The notes under the pieces are model-generated. The model saw only the letters and a program-made list of their open reading frames with translations, did not search any database and was not told the DNA's origin. A stretch of 5,068 bases of DNA from an uncultured Caulobacteraceae bacterium (GTDB lineage: Bacteria; Pseudomonadota; Alphaproteobacteria; Caulobacterales; Caulobacteraceae), in NCBI GenBank assembly GCA_946480495.1, contig CAMLKO010000109.1, forward strand, positions 1 to 5,068. Direction: 5' to 3'. Below, piece by piece: positions 1-5,068 of the stretch. The translations under genes and the position numbers were made by a program. Position 1 is the first letter of the stretch; every line of letters begins with the position of its first letter.

Positions 1-2040
1 CTACCAGATCTTCACCCGCTGCTCGGGCGGCAGGTAGAGCTTGTCGCCCGGCTTCACGTCGAAGGCGGCGTACCAGGCGTCGATGTTGCGGACCGGGCCG
101 TTGACCCGCGCCATGTTGGGCGAATGCGGGTCGGAGACCAGTTGCTGACGCAGTGCGTCGTCCCGGTACTTGCCGCGCCAGACCTGCGCCCAGGCGAGGA
201 AGACCCGCTGGTCGCCGGTCAGGCCGTCGATGATCGGCGCGGGCTTGCCCTTCAGCGAGGCGTGATAGGCGTCGAGCGCCAGGTTCAGGCCGCCCAGGTC
301 GGCGATGTTCTCGCCCATCGTCAGGTCGCCGTTGATCTTCGAGCCGGTGATCGGCTCCATCTCGGAGTACTGCTCGCCCAGCGCCTTGGTCTTGTCGGTG
401 AACTTGGCGACGTCCTCGGCCGTCCACCAGTTGTCGAGTTCGCCGCTGCCGTCGAACTTGCGGCCGTCGTCGTCGAAGCCGTGGGTGATCTCGTGGCCGA
501 TGGTCCCGCCGATGGCGCCGTAGTTGATGGCCGGATCGGCGTCGGGGTCGAAGAAGGGCGGCTGCAGGATGGCGGCGGGGAAGACGATCTCGTTGTTGCC
601 CCAGTTGTAGTAGGCGTTGACCGTCTGGGGCGTCATGCCCCACTCGTCGCGGTCGACCGGCTGGTTGAGCCGCGCGACCTGGCGGGCCCATTCGAAGGCC
701 GCCGCCCGCTCCTCGTTGCCGTAGAGGTCGTTCGGATCGACCGTCAGCTTCGTGTAGTCGCGCCACCTGTCGGGGTAGGCGATCTTCACGCGGAACTTCG
801 ACAGCTTGTCGAGCGCCCGGGCCTTGGTCTCGGGGGTCATCCACGACACGTTCTGGATGCGGCCGGCCATGGCCGTCTTCAGGTTGGCGACCAGGTCTTC
901 CATCTTCGCCTTGGACTCGGGCGGGAAGTAGGTCGCCACGTAAAGCGCGCCCACCGCCTCGCCGAGCGCGCCGTTGGTGGCGGTCACCGCGCGGCGCCAG
1001 CGGACCTTCTGCTCGGGCTGGCCCTGCAGGGTCTTGTTGCGGAAGGCGAAGTTGTTGTCGACGAAGGCCTTCGACAGGAAGGGCGAGGCGCCGTCGGCGA
1101 CCGTGAAGGCCTCCCAGGCCTGCAGCACGTCGATGGGCGTCGCGGCATAGATGGCGGCGATCTTCGGGAAGGCGGTGTTTTCCGACACCACGAAGCGGCT
1201 CACGTCGCCGACGTGGGCGCCTTCCAGATAGGCCTTCCACGGAAAGCCCGGCGCGGCCTTTTCGAGGTCCGCCAGGCTCATCGGGTTGTAGATCTTGTCG
1301 GGGTCGTGGCTCTCGGCCCGGGTCCAGGAGACGCCGGCGATCTCGGTTTCGGTGTCGACGATCGCCTTGGCGTAGCGCTCGGCGTCGGGCCAGCCGGCCA
1401 GCTTCAGCGTGCCGGCGACATAGGCCTGGTAGGCCGCCTTCTTCTCCGCGAACTTGGCGTCGAGATAGTAGTCGCGGTCGGGCAGGCTAAGCCCGCCCTG
1501 GCTGAGATAGACGGCGTAGTGCTCGGAATCCTTCAGGTCGGGGCTGATGTCGACGTCGAAGAAGGCGCGGCCGAAGCGGTCGGTGGTCGCGCCCTGGAAG
1601 CGGGCCAGCGCCTCGCGGGTCTTGGCCGCGCGGACGGCGTCGAGGTCGTCCGCCAGCGGCTTGGCGCCCAGCGCCTCGACCTTCGCCTCGTCGAGGAAGG
1701 ACTTGTAGAAGGCGCCGATCCTGGCGGTTTCCGGCGTCGGCTTGGCCGCGGCCTTTTCCAGCAGGGCGTGGACGCGGGCTTCCGACAGCGCGGTCAGCTT
1801 GTCGAAGGTGCCGTAGCGCGAGCGGTCGGCGGGGATCTGCATCTGATCCGTCGCGAGGCCTTCGGCGAAGCGATAGAAGTCGTCGCCCGGCTTGACCGAG
1901 GTGTCGCCGCTCTTCAGCTCGAGGCCCCAGCTGCCGTAGCGCGGCGCGGAGGAAATATTGGTCTGGGCGAAGACCGGGGCCGCAACGAATGCGGCGGCGA
2001 AGGCGGCCGCCACGGCGGCGCTGAACCAGATTTTTCTCAT
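1..2040 (-). CDS. Secreted M13 family (neprilysin/PepO-type) zinc metallopeptidase
   Basis: This is a 679-residue zinc endopeptidase predicted to act in the periplasm or outside the cell, cleaving peptides. The ATG at 2040 gives a clean Sec signal peptide: MRK, a hydrophobic Ala/Val/Phe stretch, and probable cleavage after VFA at residue 25. There is no lipobox cysteine. The frame can be extended to a GTG at 2067, but that puts nine extra residues before the signal and has no better ribosome site. The M13 N-terminal domain begins near the GDDFYRFAEG motif (residues 52-61). The catalytic domain shows NAYYN (475-479, substrate-backbone binding), HEITH (516-520, zinc ligands H516 and H520, catalytic E517) and GENIAD (third ligand E577, with D581). 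H639 and R645 match the neprilysin His711/Arg717 pair in spacing. The C-terminus ends in the family-typical VKIW followed by TAG, so the gene is complete. The protein has no cysteine, unlike the disulfide-rich animal enzymes. The natural substrate cannot be read from sequence. Confidence 0.96.
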   Translation of the reverse strand: MRKIWFSAAVAAAFAAAFVAAPVFAQTNISSAPRYGSWGLELKSGDTSVKPGDDFYRFAEGLATDQMQIPADRSRYGTFDKLTALSEARVHALLEKAAAKPTPETARIGAFYKSFLDEAKVEALGAKPLADDLDAVRAAKTREALARFQGATTDRFGRAFFDVDISPDLKDSEHYAVYLSQGGLSLPDRDYYLDAKFAEKKAAYQAYVAGTLKLAGWPDAERYAKAIVDTETEIAGVSWTRAESHDPDKIYNPMSLADLEKAAPGFPWKAYLEGAHVGDVSRFVVSENTAFPKIAAIYAATPIDVLQAWEAFTVADGASPFLSKAFVDNNFAFRNKTLQGQPEQKVRWRRAVTATNGALGEAVGALYVATYFPPESKAKMEDLVANLKTAMAGRIQNVSWMTPETKARALDKLSKFRVKIAYPDRWRDYTKLTVDPNDLYGNEERAAAFEWARQVARLNQPVDRDEWGMTPQTVNAYYNWGNNEIVFPAAILQPPFFDPDADPAINYGAIGGTIGHEITHGFDDDGRKFDGSGELDNWWTAEDVAKFTDKTKALGEQYSEMEPITGSKINGDLTMGENIADLGGLNLALDAYHASLKGKPAPIIDGLTGDQRVFLAWAQVWRGKYRDDALRQQLVSDPHSPNMARVNGPVRNIDAWYAAFDVKPGDKLYLPPEQRVKIW

Positions 2041-2116
2041 TACGCGAAACTTTTTCCCGATTTGCACGTGGTGCGATCTATCACCAGCCGCAGGCTTCGG
2101 TCGTCTTACAAATCTG

Positions 2117-3766
2117 TCATGTCGAGGATGTGGCGAGCTCTGCCAGCGCCTGGGCGCGCACGCCCTTGTAGTCGACCTTGCCGTTGGCCGCCCGGACGAT
2201 GGGGGCCAGCACCAGTTCGCGCGGCGCCTTGTAGTGGGCGAGGTGGGCCTTCACGTGGGCCGAGAGCTCGGCCAGCGTCGGCTGCAGCCCCTCGCGCGGA
2301 TCGACCACGGCGCAGACCCGCTCGCCAAAGCGCGGATCGGGCACGCCGACCACCACCGCGTCGCGCACCGCCGGGTGGGTCTTCAGGGCCTCTTCCACCT
2401 CTTCGGGGAAGACCTTCTCGCCGCCGGTGTTGACCACCTGCGAACCGCGGCCCAGCAGGCGGATGGTCCCGTCCTCGTTCACCTCGGCGAAGTCGCCGGG
2501 CACGCTCCAGCGCTGGCCCTCGAAGGTGCGGAAGGTCTTCGCCGTCTTCTCCGGGTCCTTGTAGTAGCCGAGCGGGATGAAGCCGCTCACCGCGACCATG
2601 CCGCGCTGGCCCGAGCCCGGCTGCACCCGCTCGCCCTCCTCGGTGAAGACGCCGACCGTCGGGCCCGGCAGGAACATGGCGGTGGCCGCCTCGGCGTTGC
2701 GCATCGAGGCCGAGGCGCCCAGCCCCACCGCCTCCGACGAGCCGAAGCTGTCGAACAGCATGCAGCCTTCGGGCAGGTGCTTGAGCAGCCCCTCCTTGTT
2801 GTCATGGCTCCAGATCACGCCGGACGAGCCGATACGGCGCATCGGCGAGAGGTCCCAGCGGCCCGGATTGGCGTCGAGCGCCTCCAGCATCGGCTGGGCG
2901 AACGCGTTGCCGACGATGGAGATGGAGTTGGCGCCGACCCGCTCGGCCTCGCTCCACAGCTCGACCGGATCGAAGTGGCGGGACGGCAGCGAAACGATGG
3001 TCCCGCCGCCGACCAGCGCGCCCATGGCGCCGAACTGGGCCGTGCCGTGCATCAGCGGGCAGGCGGCGATCATCACCGACGGCGGCTGGACGGACGGATC
3101 GCCCTGCTCGGCCAGCCGGGCGCGCTCGCCCGCTTCGGCCACCGACTCCAGCGGCGGCACGCCCAGCAGCACGTTGCCGCCCGCGCCCAGCACGTTGAAG
3201 AGGTCGTCCTGGCGCCACATCACGCCCTTGGGCAGGCCGGTGGTGCCGCCCGTATAAAGAAGCAGCAGGTCGTCGCCCGAGCGGCCCCACGGCGCGGCGG
3301 TCCGGTCCGCGCCGGCGGCGGCGATGCCCTCATACTCGACGGCCCAGCCGGGGATCGCGCAGCCGGGTTCGGCCACCGCGATCCAGGCCTTCACCCGGCT
3401 CAGGCGGGGCCGGATCGCCTCCAGCGGCTCGGCGAAGCCCGCGTGGAAGACGATGGCCTCGGCGTCGGCGTTGTCGAACAGGTAGAAGAGCTCTTCGGGC
3501 CCATAGCGGTAGTTGGTGTTGACCGGGGCCAGCCCCGCCTTGAAGGCGGCGTAGTAGGCCTCCAGGTACTCCGGGCAGTTGGTCAGGTAGGCCGCGACCT
3601 TCGACTGATGCTGCAGGCCCGCGTCCAGCAGGTGACGGGCCAGCGCGTTGGAGCGGCGGTCGAAGTCACGCCAGGAGAGGACCCGCTCGCCCTGGATCTG
3701 CGCGGGACGGTCCGGCACGGCCGCGGCGACTTCTTCCCAGACGTCCGCGAAATTCCACACCGGCAT
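2117..3766 (-). CDS. AMP-forming acyl-CoA synthetase (class I adenylate-forming enzyme, FadD-like)
   Basis: This 549-residue cytoplasmic enzyme is predicted to activate a carboxylic acid to an acyl-AMP and then to acyl-CoA. The core motifs are all present: the phosphate loop YTGGTTGLPKG (171-181), FGSSE (341-345), the ribose-binding Asp in PGDFAE (D425), the hinge GRGSQVVNTGGEK (439-451) and the C-terminal NGKVDYK, whose K530 is the expected adenylation lysine. In the hinge, GRGSxxxNTGGEK replaces the common GRxxDxI form. I associate that form and this length with the mycobacterial FadD19/FadD17 group, which acts on bulky side-chain or steroid acids, but the substrate here is unproven. The ATG at 3766 was chosen because GGAG lies six bases upstream and MPVWNFADVWEEVA is a family-like N-terminus. 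A TTG at 3829 would add 21 residues of low-complexity sequence. No beta-oxidation or steroid genes are visible beside it. The stop is TGA at 2117-2119. Confidence 0.95.
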   Translation of the reverse strand: MPVWNFADVWEEVAAAVPDRPAQIQGERVLSWRDFDRRSNALARHLLDAGLQHQSKVAAYLTNCPEYLEAYYAAFKAGLAPVNTNYRYGPEELFYLFDNADAEAIVFHAGFAEPLEAIRPRLSRVKAWIAVAEPGCAIPGWAVEYEGIAAAGADRTAAPWGRSGDDLLLLYTGGTTGLPKGVMWRQDDLFNVLGAGGNVLLGVPPLESVAEAGERARLAEQGDPSVQPPSVMIAACPLMHGTAQFGAMGALVGGGTIVSLPSRHFDPVELWSEAERVGANSISIVGNAFAQPMLEALDANPGRWDLSPMRRIGSSGVIWSHDNKEGLLKHLPEGCMLFDSFGSSEAVGLGASASMRNAEAATAMFLPGPTVGVFTEEGERVQPGSGQRGMVAVSGFIPLGYYKDPEKTAKTFRTFEGQRWSVPGDFAEVNEDGTIRLLGRGSQVVNTGGEKVFPEEVEEALKTHPAVRDAVVVGVPDPRFGERVCAVVDPREGLQPTLAELSAHVKAHLAHYKAPRELVLAPIVRAANGKVDYKGVRAQALAELATSST

Positions 3767-3772
3767 GACCCA

Positions 3773-3776
3773 CTCC
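3773..3776 (-). promoter_or_regulatory. Shine-Dalgarno (GGAG) of the acyl-CoA synthetase gene
   Basis: On the minus strand GGAG is followed by six bases (TGGGTC) and then the ATG at 3766. It is the clearest ribosome binding site in the window and decides the start of the synthetase against the upstream TTG at 3829. Its first two bases are shared with the outer arm of the dyad at 3775-3798. Confidence 0.75.
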
Positions 3777-3798
3777 GTTCGTACAGTTGTTTGAACGG
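3775..3798. promoter_or_regulatory. 24-bp interrupted dyad, candidate operator ahead of the acyl-CoA synthetase
   Basis: The outer six bases are a perfect inverted repeat (CCGTTC / GAACGG). After two mismatched pairs, three more inner pairs match (ACA / TGT), so 9 of 12 positions are symmetric with no gap asymmetry. The dyad sits nine bases upstream of the ATG at 3766 and touches the Shine-Dalgarno. Its size and place would suit a TetR-type repressor that senses acyl-CoA, but no regulator gene is in the window and I do not match it to a named operator. It could also form a weak RNA hairpin in the leader. Confidence 0.35.
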
Positions 3799-3803
3799 GA
3801 GTT

Positions 3804-3824
3804 AGCGGCCCCGGACGGGGCGCT
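3804..3824 (-). terminator. GC-rich hairpin after the copper chaperone gene, possible weak terminator
   Basis: A stem of GCCCC/GGGGC with a GGAC loop is extended by AGC/GCT past one bulged G, giving eight paired bases. It starts 8 bp downstream of the chaperone stop codon in the direction of its transcription. The following bases (AACTCCCGTT on the minus strand) lack a T tract, so it is not a canonical intrinsic terminator. It might instead stabilise an mRNA 3' end or be a chance GC hairpin. Confidence 0.3.
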
Positions 3825-3831
3825 GTCAACG

Positions 3832-4302
3832 CTAGTGGCCATGCATCTCGGGCATCGGCTTGGGCGGCGTCGCCTGAACCACGAAATCGACCCTGACCCG
3901 ACCGGCCCGCTTGAACACCAGCGTCGCCGCAACCTTGTCGCCGGCCTTCAGCGCCCGTTTGAGGCGGATCAGCATCAGGTGGTCGCCAAGCGGCGCGAAG
4001 GTGGCCGCGCCGCGCGCCGGGATGGGCATGCCGCCCGGCAGTTCCGCCATGTTCATGACGTTGCCGGCCATCGCGCCCCGGTGGATTTCGACCTTCTCGG
4101 CCACGGGCGTTTCGACCCTGAGGAGCACGTCGGGCTTTGCGCCCCCGTTCGTGATCGTCAGGTAGCCCGCCGCGGTCATGCCGGCGGCGGCCGGCCGGCT
4201 CCAGGGGTGGCCGATCGCGAGGTCGCCGGCCTTGTACTCGTGGGCGGCGGCCGGGAACGCGAAGACCACGGCGGCAAAGACGATGGCGAGGAGGGGTTTC
4301 AT
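3832..4302 (-). CDS. Periplasmic PCu(A)C-domain copper chaperone (DUF461 family)
   Basis: This is a 156-residue exported copper-binding protein. Family members carry Cu(I) in the periplasm and help deliver it to the CuA or CuB site of cytochrome oxidases. Residues 1-20 form a signal peptide (MKPLLAIVFAAVVFAFPAAA), with cleavage probably before H21 so that the mature protein starts HEYKAGDL. The typical GHPWSRP segment is at 31-37. The copper motif is H74, M85, H108, M110. That is H-x10-M-x22-H-x-M, one residue longer in the second gap than the usual x21 by my count. Further Met residues (M78, M83) flank the site, and the C-terminal tail MPEMHGH adds possible ligands. An upstream GTG at 4386 would add 28 residues ahead of the signal and overlap the divergent antiporter start, so I rejected it. 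No clear Shine-Dalgarno precedes the ATG. No Sco or cytochrome oxidase gene is in view. The stop is TAG at 3832-3834. Confidence 0.95.
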   Translation of the reverse strand: MKPLLAIVFAAVVFAFPAAAHEYKAGDLAIGHPWSRPAAAGMTAAGYLTITNGGAKPDVLLRVETPVAEKVEIHRGAMAGNVMNMAELPGGMPIPARGAATFAPLGDHLMLIRLKRALKAGDKVAATLVFKRAGRVRVDFVVQATPPKPMPEMHGH

Positions 4303-4367
4303 GCCGGCCGGGTTATTCCCGTCCCGGGGGTTACGCAATACTGCAGACGTCGGCCATAGTCGCAGCC
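4303..4367. promoter_or_regulatory. 65-bp divergent intergenic region between copper chaperone and antiporter
   Basis: The start codons at 4302 (minus) and 4368 (plus) face away from each other, so promoters for both genes should lie here or overlap the coding ends. Visible short elements are the palindromes CCGGCCGG (4304-4311), CCCGGG (4323-4328), CTGCAG (4341-4346) and GACGTC (4346-4351), and a GGGTTA direct repeat at 4310-4315 and 4328-4333, 18 bp apart. None matches a regulator box I can name. The call as a promoter region rests on gene orientation only. Confidence 0.55.
4331..4360 (+). promoter_or_regulatory. Possible promoter of the antiporter gene (weak -35, -10-like CATAGT)
   Basis: CATAGT at 4355-4360 matches four of six bases of the TATAAT -10 consensus. 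TTACGC at 4331-4336, 18 bases earlier, is only a poor -35. The -10-like box ends seven bases before the ATG at 4368, so transcription from it would begin at or next to the start codon and give a leaderless mRNA. That would explain the missing Shine-Dalgarno. The match is weak and could be chance. Confidence 0.2.
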
Positions 4368-5068
4368 ATGGCTGGCGAGGTTTCACCGGGCGAATACAAG
4401 GACGTCGTGCTGTTCCTGGCGACCGCGGGCGTCGTCGTGCCGCTGTTCCGCCGCTGGAAGATCAGCCCGATCCTGGGCTTCCTGCTGGCCGGGGTGGTTC
4501 TGGGACCCTTTGGCCTCGGCGCGCTGGCCCACCGCGCGCCCTGGCTCCGGTTCTTCACCATCGACAACCCCGCCGAGGTCGCCCAGCTGGCGGAATTCGG
4601 GGTCGTCTTCCTGCTGTTCATGATCGGGCTGGAGCTGTCGTGGGAGCGGCTGCGGGCCATGCGGCGCTTCGTCTTTGGCCTGGGCGCGCTGCAGGTCGCC
4701 ATCTGCGGCGCGGCGGTCGGGCTCGTCGCCTGGAAGCTTGGGCAACCCCCGGCCGCGGCCGCCGCGATCGGGGCGGCGCTGGCTCTATCCTCCACCGCCA
4801 TCGTCATGCCGATCCTGACCGAGCACAAACGCCAGCACTCGCAGGCCGGACGCGCGGTCTTCTCGGTGCTGCTGTTCCAGGACCTGGCCGTCGCGCCCAT
4901 CCTGATCACGCTGGCGGTGCTGGGGCGCCGCGGCGGCGAGACCTTTTCGCCGCGGCTGCTGTTCGCCTTCGCCCCGGCCGTCGTCGGCATCCTGATCCTG
5001 CTGTTCCTCGGGCGGCTGCTGCTCAGGCCGATGCTGCGCTCGGTGGCGCGCTCGAAGAGCAACGAGCT
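4368..5068 (+). CDS. CPA2 family monovalent cation:proton antiporter (KefB/KefC-type), N-terminal part, cut by window edge
   Basis: An open frame runs from the ATG at 4368 to the window end without a stop, giving 233 codons plus two bases. It starts MAGEVSPGEYKDVVLF and is an integral inner-membrane protein with about seven hydrophobic segments in view, roughly at residues 12-28, 34-54, 74-91, 101-121, 130-150, 163-185 and 199-219. Family landmarks are GFLLAGVVLGPFGLG (37-51), FLLFMIGLEL (81-90), ALSSTAIVMPIL (139-150) and LLFQDLAVAPIL (168-179). Q171-D172 is the characteristic KefB/KefC-type pair in the ion-binding helix. The family exchanges K+ or Na+ for protons. Whether this one has a C-terminal TrkA-N/RCK nucleotide-binding domain, or is gated by glutathione adducts, cannot be judged because that part lies outside the window. 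Full-length relatives run to roughly 550-620 residues. It is divergent from the copper chaperone gene. No Shine-Dalgarno is visible upstream, and no in-frame ATG or GTG offers a better start. Confidence 0.93.
   Translation, partial: MAGEVSPGEYKDVVLFLATAGVVVPLFRRWKISPILGFLLAGVVLGPFGLGALAHRAPWLRFFTIDNPAEVAQLAEFGVVFLLFMIGLELSWERLRAMRRFVFGLGALQVAICGAAVGLVAWKLGQPPAAAAAIGAALALSSTAIVMPILTEHKRQHSQAGRAVFSVLLFQDLAVAPILITLAVLGRRGGETFSPRLLFAFAPAVVGILILLFLGRLLLRPMLRSVARSKSNE

Noticed and set aside
2041..2067. GTG start at 2067 for the M13 peptidase
   Set aside because: It would add MQIGKKFRV before a signal peptide that already begins properly with MRK at 2040, with no Shine-Dalgarno to favour it.
2064..2096. 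Small hairpins GCAC-GTG-GTGC (2064-2074) and AGCC-GCA-GGCT (2086-2096) in the gap between the synthetase and the peptidase
   Set aside because: They have four-base stems and no T tract. They are too weak to call a terminator or operator in DNA of this base composition. No convincing promoter was found in the 76-bp gap either, although TTGTAA and GATAGAT occur there 23 bases apart.
124..2433. A 769-codon open frame on the plus strand opposite the M13 peptidase and the end of the synthetase gene
   Set aside because: Its translation is Val/Gly/Leu/Arg-rich low-complexity sequence with no recognisable domain. It spans two well-supported minus-strand genes and their gap. Long antisense frames are expected opposite GC-rich genes with few A/T codons.
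1958..3805. A 615-codon open frame on the plus strand opposite the acyl-CoA synthetase
   Set aside because: It mirrors the coding strand composition (His/Arg/Gly/Ala-rich), has no motif, and covers the synthetase, whose motifs are complete.
3787..4359. A 190-codon plus-strand open frame over the copper chaperone
   Set aside because: It lies opposite a gene with a signal peptide and full copper motif, and its Arg/His/Gly-rich translation shows no domain.
4331..5062. Minus-strand open frames of 243 and 120 codons over the antiporter region
   Set aside because: Both translate to Ser/Arg/Pro- or Gln/Asp-rich sequence typical of an antisense shadow. The plus strand encodes clear membrane helices with CPA2 motifs.

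Overview
This 5-kb window looks like ordinary chromosome from a GC-rich alphaproteobacterium. The Caulobacteraceae (Phenylobacterium/Caulobacter type) are my best guess. That rests on the very high GC with G/C-ending codons, the style of the M13 peptidase and PCu(A)C proteins, and the antiporter N-terminus. It is an inference from general familiarity, not from a search.

Layout: three genes lie on the minus strand and one on the plus strand. Read in the direction of transcription, the minus-strand genes are a periplasmic PCu(A)C copper chaperone (4302 to 3832), an AMP-forming acyl-CoA synthetase (3766 to 2117) and a secreted M13 (neprilysin-type) zinc metallopeptidase (2040 to 1). The gaps between them are 65 and 76 bp. 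On the plus strand, a CPA2 (KefB/KefC-type) cation:proton antiporter starts at 4368 and runs off the right edge. It diverges from the chaperone across a 65-bp gap. About 95% of the window is coding. I see no RNA genes, CRISPR, insertion sequences, integrases or phage genes.

Functional links: the four genes have no obvious shared pathway (metalloproteolysis, acyl activation, copper delivery, ion exchange). The minus-strand genes may share some read-through, but the acyl-CoA synthetase appears to have its own control region: a strong Shine-Dalgarno overlapped by a 24-bp interrupted dyad at 3775-3798, and a GC hairpin between it and the chaperone gene. The sequence holds nothing I would call a new biological system. 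The points most worth a second look are that dyad, the possible leaderless start of the antiporter, and the FadD19-like motif variant in the synthetase.

For all three minus-strand genes the longest open frame starts too far upstream, at a GTG or TTG. I moved each start to an internal ATG on the basis of signal peptides, ribosome binding site and family N-termini.
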